Shown one piece after another: positions 1 to 4,727 of a stretch of 5,181 nucleotides of DNA. The DNA is from Bacillota bacterium. GTDB lineage: Bacteria > Bacillota > Clostridia > Christensenellales > Aristaeellaceae. Under the pieces are notes generated by a model. It was not told the DNA's origin, did not search any database, and saw only the letters and a program-made list of their open reading frames with translations. The stretch is from NCBI GenBank assembly GCA_023391725.1, contig JAEWAH010000079.1:1-5181 (forward strand), given 5' to 3'. Position numbers and translations under genes: made by a program. The first letter of the stretch is position 1, and each line of letters starts with the position of its first letter.

Positions 1-129
1 TGATATCATAGTGGAGTCTTATTTATCTGCTGGCACGAGGGGAAATTTCCCAATTTTGCGGGATTTAAGCCTGCCGGGCCGCCTTGCGGCAATGAATTTT
101 AATAGGCAGTACTCCTGGGAGGGAAGCAA
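1..129 (+). other. Leader upstream of nfnA with palindrome and small hairpin
   Basis: No gene is visible here. Positions 40-51 read GGGAAATTTCCC, a perfect 12-bp palindrome that could be an operator. Positions 78-90 can fold as GCCGC-CTT-GCGGC, a 5-bp stem with a 3-nt loop; it is not followed by a clear T run, so it is a poor terminator candidate. TATCAT at 4-9 resembles a -10 box, but any matching -35 would lie before the window, so the nfnA promoter is not established. The leader ends in a strong ribosome binding site, GGAGG at 118-122, 7 nt before the nfnA ATG at 130. The function of the palindrome and hairpin is inference only. Confidence 0.35.
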
Positions 130-957
130 ATGTATCAAATCATAAGAAAACAAAGGCTGAACGACAGCGTTACGCTGATGGAAATAGTTGCGCCACACGT
201 GGCAAAAAAAGCTTTGCCGGGGCAGTTCATCATCTTTCGGGTGGACGATGAGGGCGAGCGCGTGCCCCTCACCATCGCCGGCTACGACCGGGAAAAGGGC
301 ACCGTCACCATTATTTTTCAAAAGGTGGGATTTTCAACAAACCGGCTGGACAAGCAGCCGGAAGGCGGGTACATACGTGACTTTGTAGGGCCCCTGGGTG
401 AGCCATCCCATTTTACAGGCGTCCGCCGCGCTGCGGTGGTGGGCGGCGGGCTGGGCGTAGCCATCGCGCTGCCCCAGGCCAAGGCGCTTCACGACGCTGG
501 CGCCCGTGTGGACGGGATCATGGGCTTTCGCAATAAGGACCTGATTATTTTGGAAAATGACATGCATGCCGCCTGCGAAAACCTGTATTTGATGACCGAC
601 GACGGCTCCAACGGCAACAAGGGCTTTGTGACCGACGCGCTGAAAAAAAGGATCGAGGAAGGCGCCGATTATGATATGGTGGTGGCCATCGGCCCGCTGC
701 CCATGATGAAGGCTGTGTGCGAACTCACAAGGCCTTATGGCATCAAAACCATCGTGAGCATGAACCCCATTATGATCGATGGCACCGGCATGTGTGGGGG
801 CTGCCGGATCACGGTGGGTGGCGAAACGAAATTCGCCTGCGTGGACGGTCCGGACTTTGACGGCCACCTGGTGGATTTCGACCAGGCCATGGCCCGCTCC
901 CGGATGTACCGGGATCAAGAACAGCATTTCTGCCGCCTGACAGGGGGACCGCGATAA
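130..957 (+). CDS. nfnA: NfnA: NADH-dependent ferredoxin:NADP+ oxidoreductase, small (NAD/FAD/2Fe-2S) subunit
   Basis: A 275-residue cytoplasmic flavoprotein of the ferredoxin-NADP reductase / dihydroorotate dehydrogenase electron-transfer subunit family. With NfnB it should couple NADH and reduced ferredoxin to the reduction of two NADP+ (reversible electron bifurcation); in characterised Nfn enzymes this subunit binds NAD(H), one FAD and a [2Fe-2S] cluster. Seen in the sequence: PGQF at 30-33, the flavin-binding RVPLTIAGYD at 44-53, DFVGPLG at 84-90, the nucleotide-binding VVGGGLGVA at 103-111, DDGSNGNKGFVTD at 157-169, and the cluster motif DGTGMCGGC at 217-225 with Cys222, Cys225 and Cys237. 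Related enzymes are known for an Asp-Cys3 cluster, and Asp217 is the likely fourth ligand (inference). The start is supported by GGAGG 7 nt upstream, and the length is normal. The stop overlaps the nfnB start, so the two are co-translated. Automatic annotation often calls this family sulfide dehydrogenase subunit; the NfnB neighbour makes Nfn the better call, though sulfide dehydrogenase (SudBA) has the same architecture. Confidence 0.92.
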   Translation: MYQIIRKQRLNDSVTLMEIVAPHVAKKALPGQFIIFRVDDEGERVPLTIAGYDREKGTVTIIFQKVGFSTNRLDKQPEGGYIRDFVGPLGEPSHFTGVRRAAVVGGGLGVAIALPQAKALHDAGARVDGIMGFRNKDLIILENDMHAACENLYLMTDDGSNGNKGFVTDALKKRIEEGADYDMVVAIGPLPMMKAVCELTRPYGIKTIVSMNPIMIDGTGMCGGCRITVGGETKFACVDGPDFDGHLVDFDQAMARSRMYRDQEQHFCRLTGGPR

Positions 958-2351
958 TGCCCAATATGCGTAATACGAAAAATCCCATGCCGGAACAAGC
1001 CCCCCAGGAGCGCGTCCATAATTTTAAGGAAGTAGCCCTGGGTTATACGGAAGAAATGGCCATTGACGAGGCCAAGCGGTGCTTAGGCTGCAAACACAGG
1101 CCCTGTGTGACCGGATGCCCTGTGAACGTGCGCATCCCGGAATTCATCGCGCATGTGCAAAAGGGCGACTTTGCCGCCGCTTATGAAGTCATCCGCATGA
1201 CCAACGCGCTGCCTGCGGTTTGCGGCCGCGTCTGCCCCCAGGAAACCCAATGCGAGCAACTGTGCGTAAGAGGCAAAAACGGCGAACCGGTGGCCATCGG
1301 ACGGCTGGAGCGCTTTGCTGCCGACTGGGCCATGGAGCACGGGCTGACGGACCAAACGCCCGCCGAAAAGAACGGCAAAAAGGTGGCGGTGGTGGGCTCT
1401 GGCCCGGCCTCCCTCACCTGCGCCGGGGACCTGGCCAAGCTTGGTTATGAGGTGACCATCTTCGAGGCGCTGCATACCCCCGGCGGGGTTTTGATGTACG
1501 GCATACCGGAGTTCCGCCTGCCCAAGGCGCTTGTGACGCGGGAGATCGAGCAGATTAAGCAGCTGGGCGTGACCATCGAAACCAACCGGGTGGTGGGCCG
1601 TTCCTTTACAGTAGAAGAACTGATGAAGGAATACGGCTTCCAAGCGGTGGTCGTGGGCAGCGGCGCGGGCCTTCCCAATTTTCAGAACATTCCCGGGGAA
1701 AACCTCAATGGTGTTTATTCTGCCAATGAGTTTTTGACTCGCATCAATCTAATGAAAGCCTACGACTATCCCCATTACGACACCCCCGTAAGGGTGGGCA
1801 GCCGTGTGGCGGTGATCGGCGGGGGCAATGTGGCCATGGACGCCGCCCGCAGTGCGCAGCGCCTTGGCGCCGGGGAAGTCACCATCGTTTATCGCCGCGG
1901 CGAGGAGGAAATGCCCGCCCGGCAGGAGGAGATCCATCACGCCAAGGAAGAGGGCATCATCTTCCGGCTCTTAACCAACCCCGTAGGCATCCTGGGGGAT
2001 GAAAAGGGGAACGTCCGGGCCATGACCTGCGTGGAAATGGAGCTGGGCGAGCCCGACGCTTCCGGCCGCCGCCGCCCCCAGCCCAAGCCCGGCAGCGCCT
2101 TTACCCTGGATGTGGAAACGGTGATCGTGGCCATTGGCAACAGTCCCAACCCCCTCATCAAAAAGACCACCCCCGGCCTTGAGACCCAGAAGTGGGGCGG
2201 TATCGTCGCGGATGAGGAAACAGGCAGGACCAGCATCGAGGGCGTGTGGGCCGGCGGCGATACCGTCACCGGCGCCGCCACCGTCATTCTTGCCATGGGC
2301 GCGGGCAAAAAGGCCGCGAAGGATATCGACGAGTACTTATCAAAGAAATAG
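957..2351 (+). CDS. nfnB: NfnB: NADH-dependent ferredoxin:NADP+ oxidoreductase, large (NADPH/FAD/4Fe-4S) subunit
   Basis: A 464-residue GltD-like flavoprotein, the large subunit of the NfnAB complex; in characterised homologues it carries the bifurcating FAD, two [4Fe-4S] clusters, the NADP(H) site and the contact to ferredoxin. Seen: an N-terminal iron-sulfur domain with Cys42, 45, 50, 54 and Cys89, 93, 99, 103; a first dinucleotide fold at about 142-170 (VVGSGP at 145-150) for FAD; the family motif GGVLMYGIPEFRLPK at 176-190; a second fold with VIGGGNVAMDAAR at 286-298 followed by YRR at 312-314 and EMPARQEE at 318-325, whose arginines suit the 2'-phosphate of NADPH; and a C-terminal FAD motif, GVWAGGDTVTGAATV, at 429-443. 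The ATG lies in TAATG, sharing one base with the nfnA stop, with GGGGGA at 943-948 as ribosome binding site; Met4 is a possible alternative start. Often annotated as NADPH-dependent glutamate synthase small subunit, but no large glutamate synthase subunit is adjacent and nfnA is, so Nfn is preferred. Normal length, no damage seen. Confidence 0.92.
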   Translation: MPNMRNTKNPMPEQAPQERVHNFKEVALGYTEEMAIDEAKRCLGCKHRPCVTGCPVNVRIPEFIAHVQKGDFAAAYEVIRMTNALPAVCGRVCPQETQCEQLCVRGKNGEPVAIGRLERFAADWAMEHGLTDQTPAEKNGKKVAVVGSGPASLTCAGDLAKLGYEVTIFEALHTPGGVLMYGIPEFRLPKALVTREIEQIKQLGVTIETNRVVGRSFTVEELMKEYGFQAVVVGSGAGLPNFQNIPGENLNGVYSANEFLTRINLMKAYDYPHYDTPVRVGSRVAVIGGGNVAMDAARSAQRLGAGEVTIVYRRGEEEMPARQEEIHHAKEEGIIFRLLTNPVGILGDEKGNVRAMTCVEMELGEPDASGRRRPQPKPGSAFTLDVETVIVAIGNSPNPLIKKTTPGLETQKWGGIVADEETGRTSIEGVWAGGDTVTGAATVILAMGAGKKAAKDIDEYLSKK

Positions 2352-2352
2352 C

Positions 2353-2396
2353 CCAGGGGCTCTGCCCCTGGACCCCGCCAAAGGGACAAGTCCCTT
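2353..2396. repeat. GC-rich double-hairpin intergenic element after nfnB
   Basis: Two hairpins sit directly behind the nfnB stop. The first is CCAGGGGC-TCT-GCCCCTGG at 2353-2371, an 8-bp perfect stem. The second is AAGGGAC-AA-GTCCCTT at 2381-2396, nominally 7 bp, with the innermost pair probably open because the loop is only 2 nt. They are joined by ACCCCGCCA. Neither is followed by a T run, so a simple intrinsic terminator is unlikely, but the fold could protect the nfnAB mRNA 3' end. From memory, very similar GGGGCTCTGCCCCTGGACCCC elements are scattered between genes in many gut Clostridia; a genome-wide count is needed to confirm that here. Confidence 0.6.
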
Positions 2397-2437
2397 AAGA
2401 ATCCCTGTAATGGGGAAGACCATATGAGGGAGCCTCC

Positions 2438-2488
2438 ACAAGCCTTCCCCTTGAGGGGAAGGTGCCTCCGCAGAGGCGGAAGAGGTGT
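2438..2488 (+). repeat. Structured intergenic repeat, left copy
   Basis: The unit contains two successive hairpins: CCTTCCCC-TTGA-GGGGAAGG at 2443-2462 (8 bp) and GCCTC-CGCA-GAGGC at 2464-2477 (5 bp), followed by the tail GAAGAGGTGT at 2479-2488. A second copy lies in opposite orientation at 2512-2564, so the pair can also fold into one large inverted repeat around a 23-nt spacer (2489-2511). From memory, units reading CTTCCCCTTGAGGGGAAG plus a small variable hairpin plus GAGGTGT are common between genes in gut Firmicutes. No protein coding is evident. Confidence 0.75.
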
Positions 2489-2511
2489 CGCTGCCCACAT
2501 ATTTCATTCTC

Positions 2512-2564
2512 AACACCTCTTCAGTCGCCTTCGGCGCCAGCTTCCCCTCAAGGGGAAGCCTTTG
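2512..2564 (-). repeat. Structured intergenic repeat, right copy (inverted)
   Basis: Read on the minus strand this copy shares the 18-nt core CTTCCCCTTGAGGGGAAG and the 10-nt tail GAAGAGGTGT exactly with the left copy. The outermost pair of the main stem is G-C here and C-G in the left copy, a double compensatory change. The small hairpin differs in sequence (CGCC-TTC-GGCG at 2526-2536 on the plus strand) but is still paired. This suggests that structure, not only sequence, is kept, as expected for a REP-like or MITE-like element. Its outer end supplies the terminator hairpin listed separately. Confidence 0.75.
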
Positions 2565-2574
2565 TTTTGTTCTT
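2540..2574 (+). terminator. Rho-independent terminator of nfnAB, formed from the right repeat copy
   Basis: GCTTCCCC-TCAA-GGGGAAGC at 2540-2559 is a perfect 8-bp stem with a 4-nt loop, followed at once by CTTTGTTTTGTTCTTT (2560-2574 and the base before). This is the best intrinsic terminator for the plus-strand operon, about 190 nt past the nfnB stop. On the minus strand neither repeat copy has a T tract behind it, so the radical SAM transcript entering from the other side has no clear intrinsic terminator here. Confidence 0.65.
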
Positions 2575-2595
2575 TATCTATCCCTGCCTTCCCCC

Positions 2596-3687
2596 TCAGG
2601 GAAACAGCAGCCCTCTCACCTGCGCCTCTTTTGCAAACAGTGCGCAGCCGCCCGCGTGGCTTTCCTCCCGCGCGTTCAATTCCCTTACCTTCCTGAAAAA
2701 CGGCGATCCCAACGCCTGCAAAAGCGTATGATCCTTCACGCTTATATCGGAATAGGGAGAGAAGGGGCAGGGCTCCGCGCCGCCGGAGGGGTTGATATGG
2801 AAAAATCCCCGCCCCGCCGCCAGACATCCGCCCATTTGCTTCTCATCCCCGGGGAAGGACAGGAAGATCATCCCGGGGAACTGCTCCCGCAGCTCATCCT
2901 GTGCCTTTTCCAGCCTTTCCCGATCGTTGTCTTCCAGGGCCAAATATTCCGTGCCGGGGGCCACGGGCACATATTCAATGAAGAATACCATGCGGCATCC
3001 CGTTTCAAACAGCGATTGCAAAAAATCAGGGGAAGTCACTTCCCCGATGTTCTCCGTGGTCACAGTTAGGGAAACACCAAAGAGCAGCTTCCTTTCCCTA
3101 AGCGATTCCAGCGTTTTTTGTGTGAGCTCCCAAACGCCATCTCCCCGGCGCGCGTCGGTGACAGCTTTTCCGCCTTCCAGGCTGATTACGGGCTTTATGT
3201 TCCGGTGGCGGTCCAGCAGATCCAGCATCCCCTTATCTACCATCGTCCCGTTGGTGAAAACGGGGAACAGGATTCCCTCATGCTCAGCCGCGGCCTTTAA
3301 AACATCCGGGCGCAGGAAGGGCTCACCTCCGGCCAGGAGCACAAAGGGGATCCCCGCCTCCTGCGCCTGGTCAAATATCCCGTCCCACTGGGACGCTGTC
3401 AGATGATCCTGGGCGGCCTTTTCGCTGCACAGCCCATTGGCCCGGGCGTAGCAGCCCTTGCAGGCAAGGTTGCAGGCGCCGGTGATGCTGGCGATCAAAA
3501 ACAGGGGGATGTGCACTCCCTCGTTTTCATAAGCAAGCCGCCTTTTTTCCATTTGGGCTTGCTGCTTGTGATAGCGCTGCAGAAAAACGGTCTCCTTGGG
3601 GTTTTTAAGAGTCGCCCGAAGGATATCAGCGATCAGTTTTTCCGCTCCAAGGTTTAGGTAGGTGTTAAGGTCCCGGCAAGGCTCCAT
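2596..3687 (-). CDS. Radical SAM protein with SPASM-like C-terminal cysteines, substrate unknown
   Basis: A 363-residue cytoplasmic protein. The radical SAM signature is CNLACKGC at 72-79 (Cys72, Cys76, Cys79, CxxxCxxC), which holds the [4Fe-4S] cluster that cleaves S-adenosylmethionine. GGEP at 120-123 is the SAM-binding motif of the family. The C-terminal part has GGCLAAGRGFFHINPSGG at 286-303, EPCPF at 305-309 and GGC at 346-348 (Cys288, Cys307, Cys348), which resembles a reduced SPASM or twitch region for auxiliary iron-sulfur ligands. About 60 residues precede the radical SAM barrel. The start at 3687 is supported by AGAGGA about 8 nt upstream and a good promoter behind it. It is transcribed alone and converges on nfnAB. 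SPASM proteins commonly modify peptides or proteins, but no precursor peptide gene or transporter is visible next to it, so a function cannot be given. Broadly it fits COG0535-type radical SAM proteins. Confidence 0.9.
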   Translation of the reverse strand: MEPCRDLNTYLNLGAEKLIADILRATLKNPKETVFLQRYHKQQAQMEKRRLAYENEGVHIPLFLIASITGACNLACKGCYARANGLCSEKAAQDHLTASQWDGIFDQAQEAGIPFVLLAGGEPFLRPDVLKAAAEHEGILFPVFTNGTMVDKGMLDLLDRHRNIKPVISLEGGKAVTDARRGDGVWELTQKTLESLRERKLLFGVSLTVTTENIGEVTSPDFLQSLFETGCRMVFFIEYVPVAPGTEYLALEDNDRERLEKAQDELREQFPGMIFLSFPGDEKQMGGCLAAGRGFFHINPSGGAEPCPFSPYSDISVKDHTLLQALGSPFFRKVRELNAREESHAGGCALFAKEAQVRGLLFP

Positions 3688-3745
3688 GAAACGATTCCTC
3701 TCCCCATGTGGTTTAGATTAAGCGATCCTGCTTTTTCCAGAATGA

Positions 3746-3776
3746 ACGCGCCTATTATAGAAGCTTTGCGGCGCGT
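3746..3776. promoter_or_regulatory. Inverted repeat across the radical SAM promoter, candidate operator
   Basis: ACGCGCC at 3746-3752 and GGCGCGT at 3770-3776 are perfect 7-bp inverted arms separated by 17 nt. The -10 box lies between the arms, and the proximal arm covers the predicted transcription start. The arm centres are 24 bp apart, a little over two helical turns, so a dimeric repressor could bind both. No regulator gene in the window is an obvious partner. Confidence 0.4.
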
Positions 3777-3782
3777 AATCAA
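3754..3782 (-). promoter_or_regulatory. Sigma-A promoter of the radical SAM gene
   Basis: Read on the minus strand: TTGATT (3782-3777) as -35, a 17-nt spacer, and a perfect TATAAT (3759-3754) as -10. Transcription would start near 3747 and give a leader of about 60 nt before the ATG at 3687. Box quality and spacing are those of a housekeeping promoter. Confidence 0.8.
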
Positions 3783-3810
3783 GGAGTTTTCTGTTAAAAT
3801 TTGATGAGGG

Positions 3811-3853
3811 AATGCAAAGCAAAGCCCCCTTGCCAGACTATGCGGCTAGGGGG
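3811..3853 (-). terminator. Probable terminator behind the phosphoribosyltransferase gene
   Basis: CCCCCT at 3825-3830 pairs with AGGGGG at 3848-3853; after one T-T mismatch the stem continues GCC/GGC (3832-3834 with 3844-3846) around a 9-nt loop. Read on the minus strand, the stem is followed by CTTTGCTTTGCATT (3824-3811), a T-rich but interrupted tract. It lies about 20 nt past the phosphoribosyltransferase stop and before the radical SAM promoter, so it would separate the two transcription units. Confidence 0.55.
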
Positions 3854-3875
3854 TCGAAGTGCCTGTTTTATGGAA

Positions 3876-4433
3876 TTATTCCAGGATGGACCCATCCGCT
3901 TTGAACAAGGGCAGGGGTGTGAGATAGGTGATATCGTCCCGGGTACGGGCAACGCCTTCGGCCAGGATGGCCATGCGGCCCGCGATCTGCCCGCCCGCGG
4001 CGCGAACCAGCTCTTCCACCGCGTACAGGGATTGACCCGTGGAGATCACATCATCCACCACCAGGATCCTTTTCCCGCGGACGAGTTGGGCGTCATCCGC
4101 GTCCAGGAAAAGCTGCTGCACGTTGCTTGTGGTAATGGATTTTACCGATACGGAAAACACATCCCGCATATACAGCTTGGCAGACTTGCGGGCAAGTAAG
4201 TACTTGTTCTGGCCGCTTTGCCGGGCCATTTCGTACACCAGGGGAATGCCCTTAGACTCTGCGGTGATCATGTAATCATACGCGGGCGCTTTCTCCAGCA
4301 GCGCCTTTGCTGCGGCGATGGTCAATTCCACATCTCCGAAAATGACGAAGGCGCCGATGTACAGCGAATCGTTGACCCGGCAGATGGGCAGCTCCCGTTT
4401 GAGCCCCGCGATTTCAATGGAATACTTAAGCAT
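3876..4433 (-). CDS. Adenine-phosphoribosyltransferase-like protein (type I PRTase)
   Basis: A 185-residue cytoplasmic type I phosphoribosyltransferase, probably transferring phosphoribosyl from PRPP to a purine base. The PRPP-binding motif is VVDDVISTG at 125-133. AESKG at 58-62 takes the place of the EARG loop of adenine phosphoribosyltransferase (Apt), and ARKSAKLYM at 81-89 matches the flexible-loop region that reads RKxGKLP in classical Apt. The N-terminal part lacks the usual FRDITPLL of Apt. It therefore looks like an Apt-like side lineage that I recall from Clostridia, usually annotated just as phosphoribosyltransferase; purine salvage is likely but the base is not proven. I chose the ATG at 4433 because GGGAGGA (4447-4441) lies 7 nt upstream and because the frame could only be extended to 4532 by crossing the gene's own promoter. 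It is monocistronic, diverging from the acyltransferase-like gene. Confidence 0.87.
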   Translation of the reverse strand: MLKYSIEIAGLKRELPICRVNDSLYIGAFVIFGDVELTIAAAKALLEKAPAYDYMITAESKGIPLVYEMARQSGQNKYLLARKSAKLYMRDVFSVSVKSITTSNVQQLFLDADDAQLVRGKRILVVDDVISTGQSLYAVEELVRAAGGQIAGRMAILAEGVARTRDDITYLTPLPLFKADGSILE

Positions 4434-4470
4434 GGGAATTTCCTCCCGAACATTGATAGCCACAGCGTCC

Positions 4471-4498
4471 ATTATAGTAAAACCGGACAAATTGTCAA
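4471..4498 (-). promoter_or_regulatory. Sigma-A promoter of the phosphoribosyltransferase gene
   Basis: On the minus strand: perfect TTGACA (4498-4493), 16-nt spacer, perfect TATAAT (4476-4471). Transcription should start near 4464, leaving a leader of only about 30 nt with the ribosome binding site at 4447-4441. Both boxes are consensus, which suggests strong basal expression. This placement settles the start codon at 4433. Confidence 0.88.
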
Positions 4499-4542
4499 TA
4501 AAGAAGCAGGTCTGCCATTTTGCCCCGCTCAAGCCTTTTTGA

Positions 4543-4571
4543 TTGACGCGGGGCGGACAACCGTATACAAT
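4543..4571 (+). promoter_or_regulatory. Sigma-A promoter of the acyltransferase-like gene
   Basis: TTGACG at 4543-4548, a 17-nt spacer, and TACAAT at 4566-4571, each one base from consensus. Transcription would start near 4578, giving a leader of about 150 nt. The -35 boxes of this and the divergent phosphoribosyltransferase promoter are 44 bp apart; the small dyad GCAG-GT-CTGC at 4506-4515 lies between them and could serve either. Confidence 0.7.
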
Positions 4572-4577
4572 AGCGTT

Positions 4578-4727
4578 ATGCGTAAGACGGGCCGATGTTC
4601 ATTGGCCGGGCGGAAATGAAGGCGCAGGCGCTTTTTTGCGCGTGGCCGTTCTATTTTTTTCATTTTGGACTTATCCGCCGCCCTGCCTACCGGCCTTTTT
4701 TTACCACAAAAGGAAAGGAAGGATTGC
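4578..4727 (+). promoter_or_regulatory. Structured 5' leader with terminator-like element, possible attenuator
   Basis: The leader is long for a housekeeping gene and rich in pairing segments. Hairpin A is GGCCGAT-GTTC-ATTGGCC at 4590-4607 (7 bp with one G-T wobble). An alternative long-range stem pairs GGCC 4604-4607 with GGCC 4692-4695 and GGGCGG 4608-4613 with CCGCCC 4678-4683; it ends directly in T7 at 4696-4702. GGCCG 4644-4648 can also pair with CGGCC 4691-4695. Because 4604-4607 is used by both hairpin A and the long stem, the folds compete, as in attenuators. The T run ends 25 nt before the ATG. I recognise no known riboswitch class, and the terminator stem is weak and interrupted, so this remains a hypothesis. 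Confidence 0.35.

Noticed and set aside
334..927. Long minus-strand open frame opposite nfnA (197 codons)
   Set aside because: It is antisense to a clearly conserved flavoprotein gene, is rich in His and Ala as expected of a reverse-frame shadow in GC-rich DNA, and has no recognisable domain.
1083..1643. Minus-strand open frame opposite nfnB (186 codons)
   Set aside because: Shadow of the nfnB reading frame; no motifs, no convincing start signal.
957..2351. Glutamate synthase small subunit (GltD) as the function of the second gene
   Set aside because: The fold is GltD-like, but there is no large glutamate synthase subunit beside it and the tightly coupled nfnA partner fits the Nfn complex. 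Sulfide dehydrogenase remains a less likely alternative.
1937..2500. Minus-strand open frame spanning the nfnB end and the repeats
   Set aside because: It crosses the terminal part of nfnB and the palindromic elements; low-complexity Pro/Leu-rich translation with no domain.
2353..2565. CRISPR array or transposon end
   Set aside because: The repeats are two inverted units plus one unrelated hairpin pair, not a series of direct repeats with spacers; no transposase or target-site duplication is visible.
2424..3069. Plus-strand frames through the repeats into the radical SAM gene
   Set aside because: Their translations come from the repeat hairpins and from the antisense of the radical SAM gene; no ribosome binding site or conserved motif supports them.
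4434..4532. 33-residue N-terminal extension of the phosphoribosyltransferase
   Set aside because: The extension would be encoded across the gene's own -35 and -10 boxes and ribosome binding site; the ATG at 4433 has an ideal Shine-Dalgarno sequence.
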